A DNA stretch of 64,000 nt from the NCBI RefSeq assembly GCF_003977755.1, contig NZ_RQWN01000004.1, forward strand, positions 186,001 to 250,000, in the 5' to 3' direction. This DNA comes from Haloterrigena salifodinae. Lineage in GTDB: Archaea; Halobacteriota; Halobacteria; Halobacteriales; Natrialbaceae. Positions 32,209-41,289 of this stretch are shown here, one piece after another. The number at the start of each line of letters is the position of its first letter. Within the stretch, counting starts at the first letter, position 1. Made by a program: the position numbers and the translations under genes. Below the pieces are notes generated by a model. The model saw only the letters and a list, made by a program, of their open reading frames with translations, ran no database searches and had not been told where the DNA came from.

Positions 32209-33102
32209 TCACCGGCGACGCGACGGTACTGGCCCCACGAATGCTGTCCCCGTGAATGACTCGAAATCAGTGAGCTGAATGGAGACGCCATCATCGTCGG
32301 GTTGCACCACGTACGACGTGGGGTACTCGTCGGCAGTGAAGTACTCGTTCGGTGTCTTCAATCGGGCGTCCACGTCCGTGTTGAGTTGCTTCACATAATC
32401 GAGGGCAACCATTGGCTCGAACAGGATGATTTCTCCTATCCCATCACCGTCGGGTTCAGCTGCTCCGTAGATATGCGTATGCGTAAACTCTCCGTCCTCT
32501 TGGTGCTCTGCTGCATTCGGATCGGCGATCGGCTCACCACGTCCTGCCTCAACGAGTGGTGTATCGGGTTCTCCGTCGTCGGTCGTGTCAATTGCTGGTG
32601 GGCGGATATGATCCGTGGGCATCCGGGCGGCTGGAATCGAATAGGCCGCTGGTCGTTCTTTGATCCCTGTGACGGTTGAATGGTCACGCATGAAGAACTG
32701 AGTATCTACGTGAGGCACGTCGTAGACCCCTTCTGGCCAATGGCCGTCTGGCAGGTAGTTAACCTTCGCGAAGGAGAACTGATGGAGATCGAGGGCGTCA
32801 CCACTGGCCGTCTCTGATGGGAACGCAAGTGGGACTGCCACCTCTTTCTCACCTAGCGCATTGATCGCGGCGTCATCAAAATGGACGCCAAGTGATGAGA
32901 GAGTCCCGTCCGACGCCGTTGTTGCGTACGCCGTCACCGCCCCATCGCCAATCTCGGTCGAGTCCCCTGCGTGGACCCGTTGTGACTCTGATGCTGACAC
33001 GCTACCGATCCCGGTCGTGAGACTGCTACTCGCTACGACCATCGCCGTTTTCAGCAGTGTTCGCCGACCAATACGTCCCCGCTGATTCGCTGGTCGTTCC
33101 AT
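32209..33102 (-). CDS. Secreted Tat protein, DUF5602/TTHB210-like
   Basis: 297 residues with a clear Tat signal, GRIGRRTLLKTAMVVASSSL. Beyond it are LSSLGVHFDDAAINALGEKE, LDLHQFSFAKVNYLPDGHWP, EGVYDVPHVDTQFFMRDHST and later YGAAEPDGDGIGEIILFEPM. The GVHFD...AL and H-x-P-x-GVYD-xPH-x-D-x-x-F motifs with conserved acids and histidines recall TTHB210-like secreted proteins (DUF5602, from memory). The histidine/aspartate pattern could bind metal. It is divergent from the winged-helix regulator at 33248, which probably controls it. Function otherwise unknown. Confidence 0.75.
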   Translation of the reverse strand: MERPANQRGRIGRRTLLKTAMVVASSSLTTGIGSVSASESQRVHAGDSTEIGDGAVTAYATTASDGTLSSLGVHFDDAAINALGEKEVAVPLAFPSETASGDALDLHQFSFAKVNYLPDGHWPEGVYDVPHVDTQFFMRDHSTVTGIKERPAAYSIPAARMPTDHIRPPAIDTTDDGEPDTPLVEAGRGEPIADPNAAEHQEDGEFTHTHIYGAAEPDGDGIGEIILFEPMVALDYVKQLNTDVDARLKTPNEYFTADEYPTSYVVQPDDDGVSIQLTDFESFTGTAFVGPVPSRRR

Positions 33103-33247
33103 TAGTCTCTCCTCCCGGCCCCGCGGGCCGTAAGTACAGATAGCGGTGATTAATCTATAGCCCTACTTGATGGGAATGTTCCAACCCCCTGCCAATCTTC
33201 CCATCCCCCGCAAAGGTATTTGCGACTACCCGAACGTAGCATAGGAC
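33103..33247. promoter_or_regulatory. Divergent promoter region with GC-rich palindrome
   Basis: The 145 bp lie between the secreted protein (leftward) and the winged-helix regulator (rightward). GGCCC-CGC-GGGCC (33117-33129) is a perfect stem just upstream of the leftward ATG (33102). An AT-rich GATTAATCTATAG at about 33153-33165 could serve as TATA region for the leftward gene. Confidence 0.4.
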
Positions 33248-34081
33248 ATGGCCAGCCATCGCCACATGTTACCATCGAACACAGAATCGACGCTGGACGC
33301 AGTCCAGTTCTTCGCAAATTCAGCGAACAGCGTTCGCGTGTTCGAGGCGCTCACTGACGGGGCGACGACAAGTCGCGATCTCGCAGCGCAGACGGAGGCC
33401 TCGCGGTCTACCGTTGCACGGATCCTCGACAAAGGTGAATCACGCGGGTGGATCTCCTCTGAGGGGAGTCAGTATGAACTTACGGAGGAAGGGAAAATCA
33501 TGATCGCTGAATTCCGCGCCTACCTGCAGACTGTTGAGGGGATCCAGCATCTTGGGGACGCTATCAGATGGCTTCCAGAACCCGCTCACTCGCTTGATTA
33601 CCGCCATTTCCGCACCGCTGAGATCATAACGCCGAAGACGCCGACCCCCTCCAAACCATACGATCATGTGGCGGCGAAAATCCGTACTACAGACGAGGTC
33701 CGCTCACTTGTCGAGGTCACGCTGCCCCGATATGTGACGCTTATTTGCGAACAAGTCAACGAACAGCAATTAGATGCCGAACTTGTAATCGAAGCGAACT
33801 GGATCGAGACCCTCCCTGCGGAATCAGAGCAGGTGCCGTTACTGCGAGCACGAGCAGAACGGGGCAGTATCTGGACCTATGATGGAGAGATTCCGCTTAA
33901 TCTGCACCTCTTTGACGACTCAGTAGCGATTTGGCTAGGTGAAGACCGAGACGAAGAACGGGTCGTTCGGGGATTGCTAGTTGCTGAGGCTCCAGCCGTT
34001 TTATCGTGGGCAGAGGACCTGTACGAAGACTATCGAACCAAAGGGGAACTGCTTGATCCGGTTACGATATCTGCGAACTAA
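33248..34081 (+). CDS. Winged-helix transcriptional regulator (FilR1-like C-terminal domain)
   Basis: 277 residues. The N-terminal helix-turn-helix is FFANSANSVRVFEALTDGAT, then SRDLAAQTEASRSTVARILD and SRGWISSEGSQYELTEEGKI. The C-terminal domain (about 115-265: RTTDEVRSLVEVTLPRYVTL, ELVIEANWIETLPAESEQVP, GEIPLNLHLFDDSVAIWLGE) matches the methanogenesis-regulatory FilR1-type ligand domain found in many haloarchaeal regulators. It is divergent from the secreted protein gene and probably regulates it. Alternative start MLPSNTESTL (seven codons in) is possible. Confidence 0.88.
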   Translation: MASHRHMLPSNTESTLDAVQFFANSANSVRVFEALTDGATTSRDLAAQTEASRSTVARILDKGESRGWISSEGSQYELTEEGKIMIAEFRAYLQTVEGIQHLGDAIRWLPEPAHSLDYRHFRTAEIITPKTPTPSKPYDHVAAKIRTTDEVRSLVEVTLPRYVTLICEQVNEQQLDAELVIEANWIETLPAESEQVPLLRARAERGSIWTYDGEIPLNLHLFDDSVAIWLGEDRDEERVVRGLLVAEAPAVLSWAEDLYEDYRTKGELLDPVTISAN

Positions 34082-34163
34082 ATAGCCGGTGAAGACACAA
34101 GATAGACCTCTCTAGTCTCGGTGATTGCAGGTACAGTCCAAGGGGATAGAATTAGTGTGAAGT

Positions 34164-34475
34164 TCAGTTACTACCGTTCCGGGCAGACACACCGTATTCG
34201 ATGTGGACGTGCGGCGTATTCGGTGACTCCGGTGCAGAAGTACCGTTCCAGTCGACGACGTGCACGTTTGCCATCTCGCCGGAGAATCGGAACCGCATCA
34301 CGCCGGTCTCAACTGCGCCTTCTGCAGCGTGGTCTGTCACGACGGTTGCGTCCTCGAGTGGGTCGGCGCCAACCAGTTCGATGTCGCCGTTGACGGTGAT
34401 TTCGTAGTTCGAGGGGACACCGCTGCCAACGATCGTTACGAGATTAGGGAGGGTATCGCCAGTCTGTTCAGGCAT
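34164..34475 (-). CDS. Conserved haloarchaeal hypothetical protein (103 aa)
   Basis: MPEQTGDTLPNLVTIVGSGV, then SNYEITVNGDIELVGADPLE, ATVVTDHAAEGAVETGVMRF and VHVVDWNGTSAPESPNTPHV. An all-beta small protein with a repeated strand-turn pattern and no signal peptide. I recognise the sequence type as common in haloarchaea, but no function is known to me. It lies between two regulators and has its own short upstream region. Confidence 0.7.
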   Translation of the reverse strand: MPEQTGDTLPNLVTIVGSGVPSNYEITVNGDIELVGADPLEDATVVTDHAAEGAVETGVMRFRFSGEMANVHVVDWNGTSAPESPNTPHVHIEYGVSARNGSN

Positions 34476-34567
34476 ACTCCGATGACCCTATTCTTTCGGT
34501 ATAAGCTTTCTTTTCGATAAAATCGTAGGAATTAGTTACTGTCCGCTGCGACCGAATACTATTCGGC

Positions 34568-34843
34568 CTATATCTCTACGTACCGGTTTTCCCACTCTTG
34601 TCGCTCGTTAAGCGCTGCCTCCCCGGTATCCGTGATAGCATAGTAGTTCGTCCGCCGATCGAGCTGGCCCTTCTCAACCAGCTCCTTATTGACGAGCGTG
34701 TCGAGATTCGGGTACAGCCGGCCGTGATTGATCTCGGTGCTATAGTACTGATCGACTTCTTCCTTGACATCTTGGCCTGATGGCTGATCAGCACCCGCGA
34801 TCACATACAGCAAGTCCCGTTGGAACCCTGTTAATTCGTTCAT
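34568..34843 (-). CDS. PadR-family transcriptional regulator (paralogue)
   Basis: 91 residues, MNELTGFQRDLLYVIAGADQ, DVKEEVDQYYSTEINHGRLY, NLDTLVNKELVEKGQLDRRT and NYYAITDTGEAALNERQEWE. It is about 60 per cent identical by eye to the protein at 30241-30528. TATACGTATA (34895-34904), a perfect palindrome 50 nt upstream of the ATG, combines a TATA-like sequence with a possible operator. Confidence 0.85.
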   Translation of the reverse strand: MNELTGFQRDLLYVIAGADQPSGQDVKEEVDQYYSTEINHGRLYPNLDTLVNKELVEKGQLDRRTNYYAITDTGEAALNERQEWENRYVEI

Positions 34844-35022
34844 CCTACGTGAGTCTTCAACGATGCTGTATTTGGCTTCTTTTCCGGACTACGTTATACG
34901 TATACATACCGTGAAGATCATATTTGGGGAATCATTAATCCAGATAGAAACAGAAACAGGGTCTGCGGGTATCGGCTGTCCCGGCGATCCATACGGGTGT
35001 GGCGGAGTAAGCCGACGACCCG

Positions 35023-35466
35023 TTATCTGATCTCTGGAGCGTCGAAATTGGCGCAAAGGCGGAGCATCCTCGCAAGGAGCTCTGGCGGTCGCGAATACCG
35101 TACGGCTTTGCTTCGCCGGTCAAACTCGACAAGCCTGCTATCCTCTAACCGTGGCAGGTCGGCATGGACGAGTGATATCCGCACCCGTTTGACCCGCTCC
35201 GACCGCACGGCATCGGGATCTGTCTCCTGTTCCATCGCAGTGACATGCGTTGCCAGTTCGTCGAGCTCACTGACCTCGTGTTCCTGCAGGAAATACAGGA
35301 TGTAGCGACGGCGCTCGTCCAGCAGTGCATGGAGTATTCCCTCTAATTTTCGTTGTTCACGGTCTTTTTGTCTACCACCATCACTCACAAGTTCTGGATT
35401 CGTCTGGGTCTCACTGTCCCGATCGACAAGGGTCGTCCGCTCCCCTTCGGACTCCTCATCTGGCAT
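35023..35466 (-). CDS. DUF7344-type winged-helix protein
   Basis: 147 residues. An acidic N-terminus leads to EGILHALLDERRRYILYFLQ, VSELDELATHVTAMEQETDP, RVKRVRISLVHADLPRLEDS and RLVEFDRRSKAVRYSRPPEL. The ALLDERRRYILYFL plus L.H.DLPRLEDSRLV pattern is the haloarchaeal ArsR-like helix-turn-helix known as DUF7344. These are abundant putative DNA-binding proteins with unknown targets. A related gene fragment lies at 40903-41154. Confidence 0.8.
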   Translation of the reverse strand: MPDEESEGERTTLVDRDSETQTNPELVSDGGRQKDREQRKLEGILHALLDERRRYILYFLQEHEVSELDELATHVTAMEQETDPDAVRSERVKRVRISLVHADLPRLEDSRLVEFDRRSKAVRYSRPPELLARMLRLCANFDAPEIR

Positions 35467-35852
35467 GTGTGTGGATACATCGGCATAGTACCTTATACCT
35501 TGGTAAGTGATGGCAAGGGACGCTACAATTCTCTCCGAACTATCGACAAAAATTCATTCAAAGAAAAATGCCAATCGTAATATCTCTAAGAAGCATCCAG
35601 AGACACCACTGGCGAAAACGCTGTAGTTCACGAAATACCACTCCATCTTCATGAGATGGTTGTACAGGTTTATCGATTCTCAGCAATGGGCATCGGGTAT
35701 CAGAACGCTATTGTGATAGATACGTGCCCTGTACTGAATACTGGCGGGCGGAAAAAGGAGAGACAGTTCGAGCTGATGCACCACCGTATCTGCGACGAAC
35801 GCATCGAAGTCAGTACAGGGTAAGAACAGCACAGTTGTATGTCAATATGATC
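35467..35852. other. Non-coding stretch with a long inverted repeat
   Basis: CCCTGTACTGA (35727-35737) and TCAGTACAGGG (35810-35820) are perfect inverted repeats of 11 bp enclosing 72 bp. The left arm is part of the 26-bp element shared with 16394-16419. The IS6 copy begins 33 bp further right. A miniature element or a transcript with a long stem are both possible. Otherwise no gene. Confidence 0.5.
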
Positions 35853-36597
35853 GGCACTGTCTAGTTGAGCCAGTTTGAGAAACGAGCAGGTCGTTGAGTG
35901 AATTGGTTAGAATGCTCGCAGACCTGCTCAACGAGAGCTACGAGGCGGATTTAGAAGAAACTTGGGTGAATGAGCGGACGGCGACGCCCGTCAGGGCATT
36001 CGCCGTCCGCCTTCATCAGACCGGTTGTTCGCTTCGAGAGACAACAACGATTCTCGCTGAATTAGGCGTTGAGCGCTCTCATGGAGCGGTCTGGAACTGG
36101 GTACATCGGCTCGCTGACAGCGAACGCGACCCGCCGACGGCGTCGCCGTCGCGGGTCGCTGTTGACGAGACCGCTGTCAAGATTAACGGCGAGTGGTCTT
36201 GGGTGTATAGTGCAATAGATACCGAGACAAAGTTGATCCTCGACGTCGCATTATTTGGTCGGCATGGCACCGATCCGGCGGCTGCATTTCTGCATAGGCT
36301 CAAGGAGAAACACGATCTCTCCGAAGCTGAGTTTCTTGTCGATCAATTCGGCTATCGGACTGCCCTTGCTCGATTAGGGTTGAACGGTCGAGTAAACTAT
36401 ACCGACCGAAACCTCATCGAAAAGTGGTTTCACACTCTCAAAATGCGAGTTGACCGTTTTCATAACTCATGGGTAGGCAGTCGGGCGAGCGTACGCGAAT
36501 GAATTGAACAATTCGTGCATTACTACAACCATCAAAGACCGCATCAATCGCTCGACGGACGAACGCCGGCCGACGAGGTACTGAACTAGACAGTGCC
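35853..36597 (+). mobile_element. IS6-family insertion sequence, one nonsense mutation
   Basis: Terminal repeats GGCACTGTCTAGTT (35853-35866) and AACTAGACAGTGCC (36584-36597) are perfect complements. The transposase starts at ATG 35912 (MLADLLNESYEADLEETWVN) and ends at TAG 36587-36589. Catalytic DDE residues are in VAVDETAVKINGE, FLVDQFGYRT and YTDRNLIEKWFHTLKMR. A TGA at 36500-36502 replaces a tryptophan (SVRE[W]IEQF), after which YYNHQRPHQSLDGRTPADEV completes the protein. This is the best-preserved copy in the window and the reference for the others. No target duplication: ATATGATC left, GCCATTCT right. Confidence 0.92.
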
Positions 36598-36639
36598 GCC
36601 ATTCTGGTAAAATCAGATTGTTCCATTAGAGAATCGCTC

Positions 36640-37510
36640 ATCCGTAGGAGATTGCTGATACTACTGAGCGGACGCTGTAAAGCCGAAGAGGACACGGGAA
36701 CCGCGTTAACGGCGCCCGACATAGATGATTCTGCCCGATGTGTTTGGCTCGGAATCGATCGCAGTGGACTGCTCCAACAGGTTTGCTGGCGTGACGATGT
36801 TACCTGTCCTCGCTTCCATTCTGGCCGCACGGTCAGAAACGGCAGTTATGGTACCTGTGTAAGGATTGCGGCTGCACATTCAACGATAAGAAGGCACCAT
36901 TTTCGCCCACTCGAAGGTTGAACTCCGTTGGTGGCTGTTCTTGATCTATGCGTTTCTCCGATTTAACACCAATTTCCGGCAACTGCAGTGTGAAATTGAG
37001 GGACACACAAGGCCAATCCACACGCATCGAGCACTTCGCCAGAGTGCTCGATGCGCCTTCCCTCGACTTGTCGAGGCGATCGAAATCGACGAAGTATCGT
37101 CTTTGCCGGGAAGAAAGACTGAGCGAAACAGGCCGTCGTGCTCGCGCGGCCTCCCCACGCGTGGGTGCAGAACGTATGATGGCGACAAGCTACCGTGTTC
37201 ATCCTCGTTGATTGCGGCACCGGACAGCGATACGTGATCCCAGCGGAAGTCGCTGACGAGTCGACGATTCGACTTCTCTTAACCGACCGCCAAGAGGAGT
37301 CACTGACCGTTGATACTGACGGATTTGGAGCGTACGAGCTACTCGAAGAGAACGATGCCTTCTCTCATGAATACGTCGTCCACGGTGACGGTGAATACGC
37401 CAACGACGAGGTTCACGTCAATACCTGCAAGGGCACAGTCGCACCAGCGACGGTAGCTCTCGCCGCATCTCAGTGCGTTCTAATTGCGATGGGAATTAAA
37501 TCTTTAAATC
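36640..37510 (+). pseudogene. IS1595-type transposase, multiply frameshifted
   Basis: Fragments in several frames: VCWRDDVTCPRFHSGRTVRN (zinc-ribbon start), FLIYAFLRFNTNFRQLQCEI, RFARVLDAPSLDL-like pieces, and FILVDCGTGQRYVIPAEVAD followed by TIRLLLTDRQEESLTVDTDG and YVVHGDGEYANDEVHVNTC. The zinc ribbon plus a DDE domain with TDGFGAY and ending VHVNTC is typical of IS1595-like transposases (DDE_Tnp_IS1595). The C-terminal quarter is missing. It lies between the IS6 copy and the ABC operon. Confidence 0.8.
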
Positions 37511-37561
37511 AATAGTGTGCTACGCAAGAGCGATTTCTAACCTACTTCTCTGCAGTCTTCG

Positions 37562-38350
37562 TCAGGTAGTGACTTCGAGAAAGATATCTTCAAGGGAACT
37601 CTCCGTATCAGTTTTCATACGTTTTTTGAGTTCATCAGGCGATCCCTCAGCAACCAGTTCCCCATCGTAGAGAATTCCGACATCGGTAGCAATTTCCTCC
37701 ACAACCGGCAGGATATGAGTCGAAAGGAACACTGTGGTACCATTAGAGGCCATCTCGGTGATAGTCTCACGCACCGTCCGCGCCGCCCGTGGATCAAGTC
37801 CACTGGTCGGCTCATCAAGAAAAACTACGTCAGGTTCGTGCATCATTGCCTGAATGAGACCAGTTTTCTGACGCATTCCTTTTGAGTATGTCACGATCCG
37901 ATCATCGGCGTCAGCAGTGAGATCAAACCTATCGAGTAACTTCTCAATACGTTCTTCGAATTTGTCTGCGTCCATATCACGTAACCCACCGTGATATTCC
38001 AGTTGCTCACGGGCTGTGAGCTCTTGGTGTAATGGGGGAGATTCAGGCAGGTATCCAATGTGTTCGATAAGAGCCTCACGATCAGTGACTGGTGCACCAG
38101 CAACGTGACCAGACCCACTAGTTGGTGATAACAATGATACTAACATCCTAACCGTGGTTGTCTTCCCTGCACCGTTTGGACCAAGAAATCCATATACTGT
38201 GCCACATTCAATAGCGAGATTCAGAGCGTTAACACCCGTGGTGTTACCATATTTCTTCGTCAGATTGTCTGTAACGATCGCCAAGTGGTTACTCTCCTCG
38301 GTACCGTCGTTCTTTGTGTCCGATGTTTCTTTATTTTTGATTTTAGTCAT
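37562..38350 (-). CDS. ABC transporter ATP-binding protein
   Basis: 262 residues with Walker A GPNGAGKTTTVRML, Q-loop YLPESPPLHQELT, signature YSKGMRQKTGLIQAM, Walker B VVFLDEPTSGLDPRA and H-loop FLSTHILPVVEEI. This is the DRA/Ccm-type class that powers ABC-2-type exporters. The permease gene lies 10 nt upstream in the same operon. The ATPase-permease pair probably exports a lipid, peptide, antibiotic or metal complex; substrate unknown. The operon is clearly AT-richer than its neighbours and lies between insertion sequences, a sign of transfer. Confidence 0.92.
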   Translation of the reverse strand: MTKIKNKETSDTKNDGTEESNHLAIVTDNLTKKYGNTTGVNALNLAIECGTVYGFLGPNGAGKTTTVRMLVSLLSPTSGSGHVAGAPVTDREALIEHIGYLPESPPLHQELTAREQLEYHGGLRDMDADKFEERIEKLLDRFDLTADADDRIVTYSKGMRQKTGLIQAMMHEPDVVFLDEPTSGLDPRAARTVRETITEMASNGTTVFLSTHILPVVEEIATDVGILYDGELVAEGSPDELKKRMKTDTESSLEDIFLEVTT

Positions 38351-38360
38351 AACTCTATAA

Positions 38361-39995
38361 TCATTCCATTTGATAGTCCTGGTATCGCTGTACAGCTATC
38401 TGGTACGCAGTTTTTGTTACAATAGCAGCAATAAGGGTTGTGAGAAGAAGCGAACCAAGACGGACAGCAATGATTGGTATTCCAATTACACCTGCACTCT
38501 CATACACTGACGGTAGATTCCCCAAATAAGCTGGTACGCCCACGAGAGACACACCCACAAAGGTTGCCCCAAGCCTGATGAATTGTGCCCATCCCATTTC
38601 CGCGTATGCCGGGACCTCGGTGAAAAGAGCCGGGACAGGGCCAAATTCCCTGCGCTTTACTCCCATTCCAACAGCGATGTTGATTGAGGCAGTACATGCA
38701 CAGAGAGCCACACCGACAACTACGAGCATCGTCATCCCAACGAAATTTACGGAACTTATCACGCTAATAGGAAAGACGGCCACTGTAACAACCGGAACGC
38801 TAACGACAACTGTAGCCAGAAGTAATCCGCTGACGAATTGTCGTCCATTGACCGTCGTAAAGAGCATTGGCAAGACACGATACTTGTTCCCGATGGGGTT
38901 TAATCCGAATATGATTCCTGTTCCAAGCCCAAAAGAGAGCACTACTAACAGCAGTAGTGGAATGCCAATGAGACTGAATAGCGGCAGAAGTATCATTATA
39001 GCGAACAAGAATACAAAGACGGGATATAGAAGACCATTCGGTGCACGTCGCTCCATAAGCCAACGCTCTCGGGCGACGGTGAGGACAGGCTGTGAGACGT
39101 GATCGCCAAGTAATTGTTCCAGCCGCCCCCCTCCAACAAGGGTGTGTGAGCTGTGGTTTCCTGTTGAAGTGACTGGTTCGGTTTCCCAGATCCGGCGAAT
39201 GAGTACAGTTGCTATACCTTCTAGAAGTAGAATTGTAGGGACAATGACGCCAAGTGCGATCAGACCGCGACGTGGCTCAATATTCACCTCACTACCGGCA
39301 CCGAAGAGCGCGAGATCGATAATCCAAGATAGTGAAAGTGATCCAAGGGACGCAATTAACGGGATAACTGACTCCAACGTATCCCAAAAGAGGATCACGA
39401 TCCCAAGCACGATCGTCCATCCAAACAGATTGAGGAAATCTCTGTAAAAGTTTCTTCTGGCTAGATGTATTCCAATGAGATATGCAATGAGCCTGCCTAC
39501 AACCCCAAGTGTGGTGGCAAGGGTTGCTAGACTTGCAATCGCTATAATGATAGTAGATGCGACTGTTGGAGAACGAAGTCCAAGTGCGGTTCCAACTGCA
39601 ACACCAAACACTGGCAAAGCAAGCAGAATGGCTACATAAGTCCATACAAAAATCTGCAGTCCAAGGGCAGCAGTTCTTACTGGAACCGTAGTAAGAAGCA
39701 TTTCGAGTTCCAGATGTTCGAATCGCGTATGTAGTAAGGAAAAACCTTGCGATAATAACAATATGAAGACAAGACTAACACCGATCAATAGTCTAGTGGT
39801 CGGTATTGGATGACCTGAAGCAAGATTGCGGCCTAACGAGTAGCTGACTAATCCAAGTACGATAGCACAGGAAAGTAACACTCCGGAAAAGATGATTTGC
39901 CTTTTATTCCCATATAAATTGTGTTTGCGGAAGTGGCATACCAATTCGGTACGAGCAATCCGTTTACTATGTTGTAACCAGGATCGAATTTCCAT
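38361..39995 (-). CDS. ABC-2-type exporter permease
   Basis: 544 residues with about twelve predicted membrane helices, for example IIFSGVLLSCAIVLGLVSYS, LLIGVSLVFILLLSQGFSLL, STIIIAIASLATLATTLGVV and TLVVVGVALCACTASINIAV-like segments. The N-terminal HSKRIARTELVCHFRKHNLY is a cytoplasmic lead. It is co-transcribed with the ATP-binding subunit. A central soluble stretch (ETEPVTSTGNHSSHTLVGGG, QPVLTVARERWLMERRAPNG) divides two six-helix halves, so the permease may act as a fused dimer. Promoter region upstream (39996-40145) is very AT-rich. Confidence 0.85.
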   Translation of the reverse strand: MEIRSWLQHSKRIARTELVCHFRKHNLYGNKRQIIFSGVLLSCAIVLGLVSYSLGRNLASGHPIPTTRLLIGVSLVFILLLSQGFSLLHTRFEHLELEMLLTTVPVRTAALGLQIFVWTYVAILLALPVFGVAVGTALGLRSPTVASTIIIAIASLATLATTLGVVGRLIAYLIGIHLARRNFYRDFLNLFGWTIVLGIVILFWDTLESVIPLIASLGSLSLSWIIDLALFGAGSEVNIEPRRGLIALGVIVPTILLLEGIATVLIRRIWETEPVTSTGNHSSHTLVGGGRLEQLLGDHVSQPVLTVARERWLMERRAPNGLLYPVFVFLFAIMILLPLFSLIGIPLLLLVVLSFGLGTGIIFGLNPIGNKYRVLPMLFTTVNGRQFVSGLLLATVVVSVPVVTVAVFPISVISSVNFVGMTMLVVVGVALCACTASINIAVGMGVKRREFGPVPALFTEVPAYAEMGWAQFIRLGATFVGVSLVGVPAYLGNLPSVYESAGVIGIPIIAVRLGSLLLTTLIAAIVTKTAYQIAVQRYQDYQME

Positions 39996-40145
39996 CTCTT
40001 ATCAAAATTTTTATATTTATTTTCTTTAAATTTGACCAATTCGTTTTCTCCACTAGGTCGAAACGCCTGTATCAATATATGTCCTTCTGTATTAATTAAA
40101 TTCTATATTATTTATATTTAAATGGACTATGATAGCGGTCGTGTT
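39996..40145. promoter_or_regulatory. AT-rich leader of the ABC operon
   Basis: Contains TTTTTATATTTATTTTC (about 40007-40024) just upstream of the permease ATG and further AT-rich runs to the IS6 end at 40146. TATA boxes cannot be singled out among many candidates. Confidence 0.4.
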
Positions 40146-40888
40146 GGCACTGTCTAGTTCTGCACCTCCTCAACTGGGACGTTTCCATTGAGAGCTTGAT
40201 GCGGTCTCTGGTGGTTGTAGTAATGTACGAACTGTTCAAACCATTCTCGGACGCTCGCCCGACTGCCCACCCACGAATTATGAAAGCGGTCGATACGCAT
40301 TTTGAGCGTGTGAAACTACTTTCGATGAGGTTTCGATCGGTATAGTTGACCTGACCGCTCAGTCCAACTCGCGCGAGGGCAGTCCGATAGCCAAATTGAT
40401 CGACGAGAAACTCAGCCTCGGAGAGCTCGTGTTTTTCGCGGAGTTTCTGCAGAAACGCAGTCGCCGGATCAGTGCCATGTCGACTAAACAGTGCAACGTC
40501 AAGAATCAACTTTGTCTCGATGTCTATTGCAGCATATAGCCAAGACCACTCTCCGTTGATCTTAACAGCGGTTTCGTCGACAGCGACCCGCGACGGCGAT
40601 GCCGTCGGCGGGTCGCGTCCGCTGTCAGCCAGCCGAGGAACCCCGTTCCAAACCGCTCCGTGAGAGCGTTCAACGCCTAATTCAGCAAGAATCGTTGTTG
40701 TCTCCCGAATCGAACAACCGGTCTGGTGGAGGCGGACGGCAAACGCCCTGACGGGCGTCGCCGTCCGCTCCTTCTCCCAAGATTCTTCTAAATCCATCTC
40801 ATAGCTCTCGCTGAGCAGGTCTGTGAGCATCAACCAACTCAATATTACGACCTGCTTACTTCTCAAACTGGCTCAACTAGACAGTGCC
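40146..40888 (-). mobile_element. IS6-family insertion sequence, single frameshift
   Basis: Terminal repeats GGCACTGTCTAGTT (40146-40159) and AACTAGACAGTGCC (40875-40888) are perfect. The transposase reads leftward from MLTDLLSESYEMDLEESWEK and is in frame through YTDRNLIE; there one A is missing compared with the copy at 35912 (CGAAAG against CGAAAAG), which shifts the frame before KWFHTLKM. The element is inverted relative to the copy at 35853, and the two enclose the ABC operon. No target duplication: GTCGTGTT left, CATTACCG right. Confidence 0.92.
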
Positions 40889-40902
40889 CATTACCGGAAA
40901 AT

Positions 40903-41154
40903 GTGATAAATCCTAACGTTCCCGCCGATCCAGCAAGACTTCGCCCGGAGTTACGCCATCGCCATCTGCCGCTATTGGCCGATCAGGGATTCATCAACTG
41001 GGAGACTGACCCGTTGAGAGCATCGCGCGGCCCACAGTTCGATCACGTTTCTATCGTATTCGAGGCATTACACGCAGCCTCGATCGATATCCCAGATCCG
41101 TTAGTGATCGGTTGTCAGCGACTTGTACAGGAACGACAGGAAATCGATCGGTGA
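40903..41154 (+). pseudogene. C-terminal half of a DUF7344-type winged-helix protein
   Basis: Coding sequence begins at the IS6 edge and reads RLRPELRHRHLPLLADQGFI, NWETDPLRASRGPQFDHVSI and VFEALHAASIDIPDPLVIGC. The ELRHRHLPLL motif is the second conserved part of DUF7344 proteins (compare HADLPRLED at 35023-35466). The N-terminal half with the recognition helix is gone, cut by the IS6 insertion or a following deletion. Confidence 0.7.
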
Positions 41155-41289
41155 ATTCCACTCCGATCGCGTTTCGTTCGCGCACCTAATCACCAAACCA
41201 CCCTATTCGTAGAGGAGGCTGCCGGTAATCGGATCGATCGCGAGCAGTTGCCGGGGACAGGCCCGCACCAGGTCCCCCGTCTCGCTGCG

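Noticed and set aside
35845-40896. 8-bp target duplications of the two complete IS6 copies
   Set aside because: ATATGATC, GCCATTCT, GTCGTGTT and CATTACCG do not match in any pairing, so insertion events cannot be confirmed from duplications.
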